DNA of 64,000 nt. It comes from Adineta vaga (lineage: Eukaryota; Rotifera). The stretch covers positions 14,694,001 through 14,758,000 of the forward strand of contig CP075494.1 of NCBI GenBank assembly GCA_021613535.1, read 5' to 3'. Made by a program: the position numbers and the translations under genes. Every line of letters begins with the position of its first letter. Position 1 is the stretch's first letter. The notes under the pieces were generated by a model that worked only from the letters and a program-made list of their open reading frames with translations, had not been told where the DNA came from and ran no database searches. Shown here one piece after another: positions 1 to 10,818 of this stretch.

Positions 1-415
1 GCTCAAATTCAAATTTCGTCTGATTGACATGTGGTGTCCTCTAACACATTTCAATATGAATAATATGATTTGAAAAATAAAGTTATTCTATTTTAAAAAC
101 TTCGATTAACGTTAGTTTTTATTCGAAATAAAAATTAACTTTTTTTTTCGAGTACAAAGAAAATGATTTGTCGCTATCGTATTGAAATTTTTAAACCAAT
201 AATTGAACATCTTTTCAAGTCCTTTCTTCTCGAGTATTTGTCTCGTCCTCTATCGTTTTTCTTACAATCAGACTATTCATATTTCGTCATCGTCAGCTAT
301 AACTATGCATGCATTTGTTACCTTATCTTACATATGTTATGTTTCGATATCCTCATGTTAATCGTTTTTAAACATTTTAGATAAAATATTATAAGGACAT
401 CTAATCACCACTGTC
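1..415. other. AT-rich 5' flank of the cyclin gene
   Basis: No coding region is supported here. The stretch is AT-rich, and a short open frame at 163-384 has low-complexity hydrophobic content and no recognisable domain. It presumably holds the promoter and 5' UTR of the cyclin gene that starts at 416. Confidence 0.5.
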
Positions 416-1819
416 ATGAACCATTATTCCGCTTTTCTTCGTCCATATCATGGAAAATCAACGAATAATGAAAATGATGAGAATTCTTCAATAAAAAATC
501 TCCTTCTTAAACATCTATCCAAATCACAACAGAATGCCTCAAATAATAATAGCAACAATCCAAAAGGTACAATGCGTGGTATTCTTGGTGAAGTTGGAAA
601 TAGACAAATTACAAATAAATCCAAAGTGATTCAACAATCCGTTGAAACAAAAGCCATTTTAACTGTCCCAACACCAACACTATCAACAATTGTCAATAAA
701 ATCGAAGCGATTACTTTGAATGATAAACAAGAAAATGATGATTGTAGTGTTGTTCATGAACCAATTGTAAAACTTACTAAAGTTCCAACAGAATTCGATT
801 GTGATAGTGGTGATCTATCTAATATAACGACCGCTTCTGAATATGTCGTGGATATTTGTCTATATTGGCGTGAACTCGAACAACAAACGCCTATTCGACA
901 AAATTATTTATTAAATCGTAATGAAGGTGAAGAAATAGCGATGAATAAGCATCCATTCGAATTTTCTATTGAAATTTAGGTACAGCATCACCTCAGAATC
1001 GAGCGGTATTGATTGATTGGCTTTATCAAGTTCATGATCGATTCAAATTACTTTCAGATACATTTCACATGACAATTCAACTAATTGATCGATATTTACA
1101 ATCAATTGATGCATCAAAACATGAATTACAATTGATTGGATCAACTGGTATGAAGACATTTTTTTTTAAAGAATATAGGCACTAAGAGTTCATCTAAAGT
1201 TCTATATTAATTCTGCTTTTTTTTGTCTTCAGCTTTACTAATCGCATGCAAATATGAAGAAATGACTATTCCGGGCATGAATGATTTTGTCTATGTATCT
1301 GACAATGCTTATTCTAAAGAAGATATGAAAGAAATGGAACGACGTATTATCTGTACCTTATCTTATGATCTTGGACGACCATTATCAATAAATTTTCTTC
1401 GTCGTTATTCCAAAATAGTTCAAGCCACTGATATTGAACATACTTTAGGAAAATATCTTTTGGATTTGACATTTACTGATCATTCATTTTCACATTTATC
1501 TCCATCCTATATCTCAGCATGTGCATCATTTCTTTCTCGTTATTTATTTGCATATAAACGTTTAACATCATCAACATCGATTCATGTTTTAATTGAAAAT
1601 CTTTGGCCAAATAAATTCATGAACTATCATACGAATTATACATATGAACAGCTTCGTCAAGGTATTGATCAATTAGGTCAATTATTAATTGGACAGGAAA
1701 CAACAAAATTACGAAGTGCACAAAAGAAATACTCTCAAAGTAATCTCTTTTCAGTTGCTCAACATAGTTGTTGTAAAAGTGCCTATGTTCAAATGGCATT
1801 ATCTCGTCTCTCGAAATAA
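416..1819 (+). CDS. Mitotic cyclin (A/B type)
   Basis: Regulatory subunit of a cyclin-dependent kinase acting at mitotic entry. The three-exon model is 416-926, 980-1147 and 1233-1819, with introns of 53 and 85 nt, and gives 421 residues with a closed frame. The N-terminus carries a destruction box, RGILGEVGN, at about residues 54-62, which matches RxxLxxIxN and implies APC/C-dependent degradation. The cyclin box begins with NRAVLIDWLYQVH in exon 2 and continues with LLIACKYEE in exon 3. A second cyclin fold follows, with the PSYISACASFLSRYLF segment. The whole resembles cyclin B more than A, but I cannot separate B, B3 and A without an alignment. The divergent N-terminus, rich in Asn and Ser, is normal for the family. 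Confidence 0.9.
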
Positions 1820-2460
1820 TCATAAAAAAAAATTCTTCTTTTTTTTTATTTGTCAGATAGATTATGTATATGAAAATATTTCTTTCTCTGTTTCCTCTTT
1901 TCAAAATGTTAGATAAATGAAAAAAAATACAACGGTGAGATCTAGTCAGATCTATTCTTTTCTTTTCTTTTGTTATCTTATCATTTATTCTTCTTCTGCA
2001 ATTGATCAGATTCTTTTTTTGTATACTCTGCTATGTTCGTTAATCTGATCAGATATATACGTTAGATAAAACTTTATAAAAAAAACCCACTTCTTCCTTT
2101 TTTGTACTCTGTGAATATCAATATTTGTTATCTTTCTTCTTTTAACTTAGAAAAATTGTATTGAGATAGAACAAAAATGAATCGTTGGAAAAATATATGC
2201 GTGTGATCATTAGAGATGTGTATGTCAGATATATGTGAATAAAATAAATGAAAAACTCAATTCGAGTATTTTTCATTCTTTTGTTTTTTTTCTTCAACTT
2301 ATTGAATGATTATATCGTTCGTAGAATTTATTTGTACCAAAAAAAAATTGAAGCGGTGATTTTCTTTCTTCTATTTACTGAAGAGAACACAGATGACTCA
2401 TATTACACTCTTACATCATTCAAATATTCATTTTTGTTCGTTTTTCTTTCATTGTAGATC
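1820..2460. other. Cyclin-ARL2BP intergenic spacer
   Basis: AT-rich DNA with T and A runs and no supported gene. AATAAA-like strings near 2234-2246 could serve cyclin 3' processing. The tail ends in a TTGTAG just before the next start codon, which could be a splice acceptor for a 5' UTR intron of ARL2BP. Confidence 0.5.
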
Positions 2461-3084
2461 ATGGCTGGTACTACGATTGATTTAAATTTCAATGATAGTG
2501 AAGATGTTGATGAAACATTTGCTTCACATAAAAGTAACGATCCAGAAACCGAACAATTTGATCGAACAATTGGTCTGATTGAAGATATGATTATGGATGA
2601 AGAATTTCGTTCTATACAACAAACATTTTTAACAAAATATGCTCATGAATTTGATCCTGATTTAGATGAAAATAAATTGATTTACACTGACATTCATAAA
2701 GAATATTTGAATATAATTGAAGATTATGTTTTAAATAAAATCAAACGTGCACAACCAGAATTTAATTTAGATCTATTTATGAAACAATTAGAATCTCGAC
2801 AAGATGAATTAGAAGGCGAAATATTCGAATTTCTCTTAACATTTACCGATTTTCTTGCTTTTAAAGAATGGATGCTTGATCATCGTCGTGCAGCTAAATT
2901 ACCTCTATTAGATATGAATTCTTGTTTACAATCAATTAGTTTACAAAGTGCACGTGGAACAAATCCAACACCATTACTTGATCAAGTTAAACTTGATGAT
3001 GACAATACGACAACAACAACATCTCTTGATTTTGGTATTACTGGAACACAAATTAAAAAAACTCAAAATCCAAAAAAGAAATAA
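2461..3084 (+). CDS. ARL2BP: ADP-ribosylation factor-like 2 binding protein (BART)
   Basis: Effector of the small GTPases ARL2 and ARL3, found in cilia, centrosome and mitochondria of animals. Single-exon frame of 207 residues. The BART domain covers about residues 30-150. Conserved segments are IGLIEDMIMDEEF, YAHEFD, ENKLIYTDIHKEY and the signature LLTFTDFLAFKEWMLDHR. The C-terminal tail after residue 160 is low-complexity (poly-Thr, lysine-rich) and not conserved. The start is the first Met of the frame and lies directly after a possible splice acceptor. Two more ciliary genes occur further along (DRC12, IFT22) but they are not adjacent. Confidence 0.9.
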   Translation: MAGTTIDLNFNDSEDVDETFASHKSNDPETEQFDRTIGLIEDMIMDEEFRSIQQTFLTKYAHEFDPDLDENKLIYTDIHKEYLNIIEDYVLNKIKRAQPEFNLDLFMKQLESRQDELEGEIFEFLLTFTDFLAFKEWMLDHRRAAKLPLLDMNSCLQSISLQSARGTNPTPLLDQVKLDDDNTTTTTSLDFGITGTQIKKTQNPKKK

Positions 3085-3378
3085 ATTGAATCATAAAATT
3101 TGTATACAATGCATTTTAAACCATTTAATTCTTCTCTTTACATTCCGTCCATTGAATATGAACCTTATATTTTGGACATTTGTTTTCATTTTCTCTTCCT
3201 TTTTGCTTTTGTTATTTTGATCACTTCAGTGAATGACTAATAAAAAGTACGTGCACTCAATTATTCATACACATATTGATCATATCAAACTATGAAAATT
3301 TACATTTAATTAATCAAGATCAACATAACTAAAAACTCTTTTACTATTCTTTCAGATCAAAATTCAAAACATTCGACA

Positions 3379-4854
3379 ATGGCTCGTGAGATACGTTTTG
3401 TCAATCGATCACTATTCGATGGTTTATTTCAAATTTTTCGTTCTAGTCCTTTCTTTGCACTGTGTTCATTTTTAATTGTTATTATTATTTCATCTGTGAT
3501 ACCATTGTCATTCCTTTGGCTGATACAAACTTTTCTTTTCAATATATCTTTTATTGCAATTCAATCGCCTTTTTTACGTTTGATATTAACAGTTTGGTCT
3601 GTCGCAGAAGTCAGCTTTTTAGTTTATCAATGCTATTTATACACAAAAATTCAACATTCACTTCCACCGCCATCAATGACATCAAAAGAACGTGATCAAC
3701 TCGTTTCCTATGCACTTAATAATATTAAAAACGTTCCTCATACATTGAGTAAATGGTTTATGGATTGTCCATTTGAAGATATTGATCGAGAAAGTATTCT
3801 TGGCTGGTTAGCATTTGCGTTTTATTCAAAATCTCCCAATGATTTAAATCAAAATGAATACAATGAGATTGATTCTTTCATAGAAAAAGTCGAAGAACAA
3901 ACTCAAATGAAAACTACAACTGATAGATCAAAGAAAAATATTTCCTATATGAAACATATTCTTGATCCTGTTCGAGTTATTTTTCGTCCATTGATTTTCT
4001 ATTTTGTTACGGATACGATTCTGAATGGAGTATTAGCAAAATTGAACTTCTCTCTTCGAGGTTATCAATTTGTTCACATAGGTCATTTACAATTTTGGAC
4101 ATTTTGTAATAAGGAAAATGAGAAAGAAGATCCAATTATTTTCTTTCATGGAATTGGTGCTGGATTGTTGATGTATCAACCATTTTTTTCATATTTACAT
4201 CAAAGATATGCGCATAATCGTCGTATCATTCTGATAACAATGCGATGTGTTTCAATGCGTTATCCATCTCTGGAAGATATTCCAAATATGTTGGAAACAA
4301 CTGAATCAATGAAACAAATATTTGATTATTATCAAATTAAAAAAGCGATTTTTATTGGTCACAGGTTTGTTGAATTCTTACAAATTCTTCTAATTTCTTT
4401 TCATTTTTCCTCTAGTTATGGTACAGCATGTCTCTCATGGATCGTTCAAAAGTGTCCTCAGTTCATTTCCCGTTTGATCTTTCTCGATCCGATTTGTTTT
4501 TCTTTGTTCGAACCTTATGTCGTTTATAATTTCGTTTATCGTACACCCTACAGACTCGGTCATTTCTATCTCTACTATTTCGTTTGTCGTGAAATGGGTA
4601 TTTCATATGTTATCAGTCGTCATTTTTGGTGGACTCAAAATAATCTATATATCGAACAAATAAAGTCCTGTTCGACGAAACAAATACCGACATATGTTCT
4701 ATTATCTGAACGTGATTGTATTGTGAATTCACATTTAGTGAGAGATTATTTAACTGATAATCAGATTGAATATTATTGGGCACCAAAGCTTTCCCATGGT
4801 GATTATATGCATAATAAAGCAAGTTGGAAAAAGATATGTGAATGGATTGCATGA
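3379..4854 (+). CDS. Membrane-anchored alpha/beta-hydrolase
   Basis: Probable serine hydrolase or esterase on a membrane; the substrate is unknown. Two strongly hydrophobic segments lie at about residues 25-45 and 50-75. The hydrolase fold begins near residue 245 with the oxyanion segment FFHGIGAGLLMYQPF. The nucleophile elbow GHSYGT appears only after a 51-nt intron (4365-4415) is removed: exon 1 ends in GGT CAC AG and exon 2 resumes with T TAT GGT ACA, making Ser about 329. The acid is probably Asp in LLSERDCIVNS and the base His in LSHGDYM. Spliced length is 474 residues. The intron length is a multiple of three and has no stop, so the unspliced frame also reads through (491 residues) but loses the serine. 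The subfamily is not identified. Confidence 0.82.
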   Translation: MAREIRFVNRSLFDGLFQIFRSSPFFALCSFLIVIIISSVIPLSFLWLIQTFLFNISFIAIQSPFLRLILTVWSVAEVSFLVYQCYLYTKIQHSLPPPSMTSKERDQLVSYALNNIKNVPHTLSKWFMDCPFEDIDRESILGWLAFAFYSKSPNDLNQNEYNEIDSFIEKVEEQTQMKTTTDRSKKNISYMKHILDPVRVIFRPLIFYFVTDTILNGVLAKLNFSLRGYQFVHIGHLQFWTFCNKENEKEDPIIFFHGIGAGLLMYQPFFSYLHQRYAHNRRIILITMRCVSMRYPSLEDIPNMLETTESMKQIFDYYQIKKAIFIGHRFVEFLQILLISFHFSSSYGTACLSWIVQKCPQFISRLIFLDPICFSLFEPYVVYNFVYRTPYRLGHFYLYYFVCREMGISYVISRHFWWTQNNLYIEQIKSCSTKQIPTYVLLSERDCIVNSHLVRDYLTDNQIEYYWAPKLSHGDYMHNKASWKKICEWIA

Positions 4855-5866
4855 TTTTAACACAGAAATAATTTTTTATTTTATTTTTAATTCTTAAAAT
4901 AAAATTCATAAATTATTGTCTAACGATTATCTAATTTAATGTCTTGCCTGTTGGAAAGTTGAAGAAACAACTTTGATGTATTTCGGTTTGATTTGAGAAA
5001 ACGAAGATTCATTAATACGCACGTATGAGTACTGGGGAAGGATGAAAGTGGTGTTTTACATGAGATCGGCAATAGAATTTATGCTATTTCCTTCATACAA
5101 TTGTCTGATCTATATGCAATGCGATATCAATCATCGTATGAAACGATACTATCAATAAATCATTTAACTGTACGAATTTCTCGATGGAAATATTCATGTC
5201 AGAGAATGAAACAATGTCGTAAGCGTTTTAATCTTTATATCAATATAGATCTAAAACTGGAAAGGCTATGTCATGTGTACAGATTAGGATGAATCTCATC
5301 ATTAACTTTCTTTTCCATCTTCTTCCTGATCTCTAGTATCAAATGTCACACCTACTTCCGCATTCAATCCATCAGATCCCATCCATATTCTTTTCTGTCT
5401 CATTAGAACTAGTAAATGTTTAATATTCATACTTACTCGTTTATATCTTCTTCTATAATACATTTAATATTAATGTATATTTAACTATAACGCATCGTAT
5501 TCGTTCTTTCTTTTTGTCTGATCATGATTCACTGTGCAAGTAGAAAAAAACATATCTCTCTCTCTCTCTCAAGGAAAGACGTATTTTTTGTTTTTGTTAT
5601 GTTAATTGTATAGATTAAATACGATTAATATGTATATATTTATTTTTTGCGTATAATATTCGTGCAAATATAACATAAAAAACAGAAGTAAGAACGCTCG
5701 ACAGAGTGAGAGAGAAAGAAGAGAATCTATGAGTAACTAGAAAGCAATCACAGACAAAAGACATCTTGTTCGATAGAGCCATTAACATTCTGTCATCTCG
5801 CGTCAATAGTTACTTCATTTTTATCATCATGGTTAAATAAGCATCACTTTGAGATGATTGACAATG
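4855..5866. other. Intergenic region with short CT repeat
   Basis: AT-rich spacer between two convergent genes. It contains a short (CT)n tract near 5555-5571. Short open frames at 5101-5292 and 5615-5806 show no domain or splice context, so I see no gene here. Confidence 0.5.
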
Positions 5867-6289
5867 TCAGACGTCGAGAGGAGATATTCCAGTCGAATAT
5901 TCATACCCACCAGTAATAGTAGCACCACCACCGCCGCCACCAATAGTACTATTTCGTGAAACGTAAAGTGATGTAAAATTATAATGTCCATGTTTAGAAT
6001 TATGACGGCGTGAAACAATTGTTGAAATATAAACAAGAATCCAAACTGTAACAATTAATGAGATCAAACCAATATAAGGCCATAGAGCAAATGAAAGTGT
6101 AAAAGAACTAGAAGTATTAATCTGTAAAGACGATGTGTCATTAGAAGTTAGGACAAAAAAATCCTATAGATAAAAGACAAAAAAAATCGAATTTAAAATA
6201 TGATGAGAAATTCAATTGCTTACTGTTGGTAGGTAGATACGATTAGTGTCTGTAGTTACAATAACAAAGGTCATTTCTTTTCCATCCAT
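5867..6289 (-). CDS. Small single-pass membrane protein, unrecognised
   Basis: Two-exon model on the minus strand: exon 1 6224-6289 (22 codons) and exon 2 5867-6163, with a 60-nt GT-AG intron in phase 0, giving 120 residues. The first 45 or so residues are polar and carry NTS and NDT glycosylation-type sequons. A transmembrane helix follows (about residues 48-70, ending LVYISTIV) and then SRRH, so the N-terminus is probably outside. The tail is about 45 residues with a run of six glycines and ends in ISPLDV. No signal peptide is seen, so the true 5' end may lie further upstream. I do not recognise the family. Confidence 0.5.
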
Positions 6290-6673
6290 AATTCTGATAA
6301 TTCTGTCGTATATGTCTATATATATATTCTGATAGTTCTATTTTTCTTTTCTTTCACAGTCGATTCGGTAACTATTCTCTATCTCTTTCCCTCTCATTTA
6401 GTTCTATTCTATATGTTATTATAATATAATAAACACGTTCAATAAAAAGATCATTAATATAACATATAAGACTAATTTAATTATTCCAGAAGAATGAATC
6501 AAAATTAATAACGAACGTTTTTCTTGAAGGACATAACTATCGGAAGTTGAAAACACAACATATAAATAATTGATCTTTTATTTTATTCATGCTTTTATTT
6601 TAATGCAGAACAATATATGGATACAAGTACCATATATATCAAAAGTTCAATAAAAAACTGTCAATTGTTTTCT
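6290..6673. other. Spacer between membrane-protein gene and protease copy 1
   Basis: AT-rich, no gene seen. It presumably contains the promoter of the small membrane-protein gene and the 3' UTR of the protease; both are read on the minus strand. Confidence 0.4.
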
Positions 6674-7923
6674 TTAATTTGAATTAATTTTATTTCGAAT
6701 CCAGCTGAGATATGTACTTGTTCGCGTATATACTCCTGGATAGTTGGACAGAGCACAATCAGCTCCGAAACTTACAACACCCGACAAATGCCATTGACCA
6801 TTACTATTGAACATCAATGGACCACCACTATCACCTTGACAACTATCTTTTCCTCCAACATAGGGCATACTAGCACCAATTTGTCGTTGAACATCGAAGT
6901 ATGCTGGATAGGCGGCTTTTGCTTGAGCATTTGTTACTTTCACAGTCACTTGTCGAAGAGCATTTGGTAATGCACTACCTTTATATGTTGATCCCCAACC
7001 AGCTACTGTCACCGACATTGATTCTTGTGGATCAGGTCCTGGTAAACAAATCAAACTAACATACGTATTTAGTTGAACTGGCTGTGCTAAACGAAGAATA
7101 GCAATATCATGAGCTTGAGTAACAGAATTATATTGCTCATGCATAAAAATACGTGAGACACCAATGTTTTGTGTACGTCCATTATTTTTATTTGATCGTT
7201 CATGTAAACCAGCAATGACACGAAGTTGACTACTGCTAGCTGATGTTAAACAATGAGCAGCTGTAAGTACGTGACGTGTATCAATCAAGGTTCCACCACA
7301 GAAATGATCGCGTACTTGCAATGAAACAATCCATGGCCATGAATTGGGTGTTGCTTCGATTCCACCAACAATACGTTGAGTGGTTGGAGTGATAGATTGA
7401 CGACCACACGTACTACTTGATCCGATTGATGGTGTTGTTGTCGGTACTGTTGCACTCGTTGTTTGTCCAATACTTGTCTTCAAACAACAGTAACGAACTT
7501 TATAATCTGTACATAGTTTCTGTTTATATCCTGCAACTTGTTGATTCAAACATAAAAATCCATCTTTGACAGTCAAACGAAACAGATCACCAGTTCCAAC
7601 TGGATTTTCTCCTTTCACAGTTTGAACCTAATTCATTTTCACATTTATTAATGAATTAATGAGAGATCGATCTCTATTATAATTACCTCAATAGCAACTG
7701 GTGCAGGACACATGAACGATGGAAAGTTTTGTTGAAGATGATTTGTGACTTCGAATTCACCATGTGAACTGCTTGGATCACCGGAATCAAACCAAGTTGT
7801 CCACTGATTATTTCCTGAACAAGTAGATTCTGTATAACTTGATGGATCAAAGATGCCTTGTGACGATACACCAATGTTCATTTGTAACAATAGTAATAAT
7901 ATACCAATAATACGCATATTCAT
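6674..7923 (-). CDS. Secreted WxxW-domain trypsin-like serine protease, copy 1
   Basis: Secreted chymotrypsin-fold (S1) endopeptidase zymogen. Exons are 7687-7923 and 6674-7627, with a 59-nt phase-0 intron, giving 396 residues. A signal peptide covers about residues 1-21. Residues 35-130 form a cysteine-rich WxxW domain, as in gel-forming mucins and CILP: WTTWF at 41-45, PAPVAIEVQTV, LFRLTVKDGFLC and CTDYKVRYCC. A Thr/Ser linker joins it to the protease, which starts at the activation site R-IVGG (Ile about 165). The triad is His204 (TAAHC), Asp253 (HDIAIL) and Ser346 (GDSGGP). Asp340, six before the serine, predicts trypsin-like cleavage after Arg or Lys. A near-identical copy lies at 21060-22303. 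Confidence 0.92.
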
Positions 7924-8807
7924 GGTTATCGAAGTATCTATTCAAGAAGATATAATCACTGACACTTTTTTTCTCACCAAAATAAGAAAAAGAAAAAACA
8001 TTAATGATATATGTAGTGACTGAAATTGGATCTATAATCGAAGAAGAAATATTTATTCACTCTAATCGATCAAAAATATTATGAAAATTGATCCAAGGAC
8101 AATCATTGTATTTTAAAAGTACGTCTTTAATATGATTGATATAAAATGAATGAAGTCATTACCTTATATGTCGATGTAATACGATGAAAAATAGAAATGA
8201 GAAGATAATTTTATGTGATAATAGCATACAAGTAACGCTCATCCGTAGGATTCGCTGACCCCTCTCTGAAAGAACTATAATGATAATTAACGCATCGATA
8301 TTCTTTAAAAAAAACTCTCTTAAAGAGAAGAAACACTCGTCAAAATTTCTTTTCTTGATTTTATGTTCTGATTTTGTTCAGCATCATTGAAAACCTCGAG
8401 ATCCACATTTTAGCGCATCTGGTTGAACGAATAAAAAAATACATCAATTCTACTGACAACCACTCCCAAAACTATTTTGAGATTTCTCAAAAAATATAGC
8501 TAAAAAGAACGCTCATAAAATTTGCAGCTTCCGACGGAAATTCTACTGACGGAATCCGATAGGATTTTGTCGGAACGTTGGATCCTATAAGGTCCTATCG
8601 GATCCAGTATCGGATTTGTCGACCTGGGAGGAGCTTTATGAAATTATTCGTTTAATATACTAAAAGATACAGCATCGAAAACTGAACAAAATCCTCTATT
8701 TAGATATTCCCTTTCTGTGGACCGATCGATACTAGTCGAACATTAAAAATACGTAAATTTGATAAATATATAATGATATTAATTGTTTCTATCTATTCTT
8801 TGAAAGA
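7924..8807. other. Protease copy 1 upstream region with conserved promoter block
   Basis: The first 190 bp resemble the upstream region of protease copy 2. A block at about 8075-8108 is nearly identical to 22452-22492 and is found once more, decayed, at about 23312-23346. On the minus strand this block holds a 14-codon open frame starting MIVLGSIFIIF and ending at a stop. Further out, about 8530-8605 contains imperfect inverted repeats around the string TCCGATAGGA. No gene is seen. Confidence 0.45.
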
Positions 8808-9984
8808 AAAAAAGGAGTTTTATAAAACCTTTTTGGGTTCTGCAACATCTCCAGAACCAGAAAAAGTTCTGTTTTATTTATTTTGAACCAAAAGGGTTCT
8901 GCCCAAAAATACCCAGTTTGAAAGGGTTCGGTCTTATAATATGGAATCATAGAGATTTTTTTCTTCGACGTTACTAAATGTAAAGTTTCTTCTCTAAAAT
9001 GCGCAACCTGACATAGCTGCCTCAGTGAATGTTGGAGTATCGTAAGTTTCCTCAACTGAAGAAGAGAGTCACACACTCAAAAAATGTATATACGTTCGTT
9101 TGTTCATGCAAGTCAACAACAATTTAACAACTTTCTTTTCTCTTTTGAGTTTTGTCATAACAAAAAACGGAAATGCTTTCGCCATTTCAAGTTGTCAATA
9201 ACGATCTTAGGTATGAACTGAACAACTTAATGTTTTGCATCGACGATGGTGGGAGTCCACTATCAGTATACGATTATTCCAAGCAATTGTTCAGTCATCC
9301 AAATCTAAGGGAGGTTTTTCTCTTATTACTTACATGTAACAAAATCATGTTCAGGCCAGTTACAAGTTAACAGAGAACGACTCTAATATAGCTCAAACTA
9401 ACTTATATGTTATGTCCACAATAGAGGGTAGGAGTTGATCAGCTCAAGTCCATGAACTCTGATGAAATGAACTAAAGAACTATGCAAAAGTTTATCATTT
9501 CACCGAGCTCAATCTTTTAAAAATATTCTTTAAAAATAAAATGATCTTTTTCAGCGGTTTCTCTATTCGATTATGTAAATATCACGCAGTCATCAACTGA
9601 TAGTATGTAGGGGTATTTGTATACCCTTGAGCATAGAAGATATCTTTAAATAATGAGACTAGCAGACAGGGACGGCCCGAGGATTTTATAATACCCGAAA
9701 ATTTAACTTCAAAGCATGGGTCCCGCATGAAACCTATGAAAGATGATAAGTGACCCAAATGGTGACTTTTTACCAAAAACATTTTGTGATTGAAGTTTGT
9801 GAAAAAAAATTCTTTTAACTGCTACACCCAACTTTTGTTTTTGGTTTAAGCAGTACTCAGATTCTTAGAATGTTATCGGAATCTACATCGAATTTCATCC
9901 ACAGATTTCAAGTCTTTCAGAAGCTATCAAGAGATATATTCAATACGACTTGTTCAATCCCTCTTTCTATTCGGACAGCTTTCG

Positions 9985-10400
9985 AAACTAAATATCATAT
10001 GAAATATTTCTTATTGTTGTATAGGTACATATCGATCTCTGATTAAGAGTAAGTAATATTTCAAATACGAAATGAAACATTCTCTATTATCATTTAGGTT
10101 TGTATAGATATGTGGGTAAAAATGAGTTATTTTCAAACAATATGTTAAATATTTATTGTTATCATTTCGGTTCATAGCCATATCTGATTAAAGTTGAGTG
10201 ATATTTTGAATTTTAGATTAAATATTTTCTATTGTCATTTAGGTTCAGGTCTAAGTCTAACGAAATGTGAGTTATATTTTATATAGAAAACTAAATATTT
10301 TCTTCTTTTATATTTAGACCGATCTATATTGCAGAGAAATGGTAAGTGGGATATTAGAAACAAAATAAGTAGAATGATTTTCTTTTTATATCTATAGGTT
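9985..10400. repeat. Degenerate tandem repeat, period about 73 bp
   Basis: The motif TCATTTAGGTTC or a variant recurs near 10019, 10094, 10164, 10239, 10311 and 10393. Each occurrence is followed by TCTGATTAA-like and GAGTTATATTTT-like strings, then by TAAATATTTTCTAT. At least five copies are present at roughly 60-75% identity by eye. Each unit contains a pyrimidine-AG followed about 30 bp later by GTAAGT- or GAGT-like sequence, but no coding frame is shared. Confidence 0.6.
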
Positions 10401-10640
10401 GATTTGTACACGTATTCAAGTACTGCAAGTGCGTCTGTTTATATTACAAGGTCAAAAACAGACTGAGAAAGTGAATTAGGTTAGGGCTGAATTGAGCCAA
10501 TCGGCAGCAAGCAAAAAGCATGATTCGACTCTAGCTTAATTCACTTTTTCGGTCTATTTGAGAGCTTAACATGAACAGACGCACTTGCAACACTGGAATA
10601 TGTGTACAAATCAACCTAGATATAAAGAGAAAATAATTTT
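10374..10640. repeat. Imperfect palindrome, arms about 70 bp
   Basis: The left arm contains GGTTGATTTGTACAC and GCAAGTGCGTCTGTT. The right arm contains the reverse complements AACAGACGCACTTGC and GTGTACAAATCAACC. Inner arms carry AAAGTGAATTAGG against TTAATTCACTTTTTC. RNA or single-stranded DNA from this stretch would fold into one long hairpin. It lies inside the larger inverted-repeat element and may be a nested MITE. Confidence 0.65.
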
Positions 10641-10818
10641 CTGAAAAACCATTTAACACACCTTTTATGTCAGACTGAACCTTATTTTTGTATAGAATAA
10701 TGAAGAGTCCTGTTAGATTTTAACAGAACCCTCTATGAGCCAGAACCTTTTTGTGGGTTCTGAATTTTACCAGCGGGCCGAACCCCCAAAAAGATTCTGG
10801 AAAACTCCTTTTTTATTT

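Larger units (their letters stand above)
8808..10818. mobile_element. 2-kb non-autonomous element with terminal inverted repeats
   Basis: The left end (about 8808-8850, containing AAAAAGGAGTTTT then CCTTTTTGGGTTC) matches the reverse complement of the right end (about 10775-10818, AAAACTCCTTTTTT preceded by AACCCCCAAAAAG). Further partial matches extend about 100 bp inward on both sides, including AGAACC/GGTTCT strings. The interior has no intact transposase. It holds a degenerate tandem repeat (9985-10400) and a long palindrome (10374-10640). I see no clear target-site duplication, so the class is unknown; a foldback or MITE-like DNA element is the best description. Confidence 0.5.

Noticed and set aside
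8789-9076. 95-residue minus-strand frame with repeated PF and aromatic residues
   Set aside because: It lies across the terminal inverted repeat of the mobile element, and its repeated motif is the AGAACC/GGTTCT string of that repeat.
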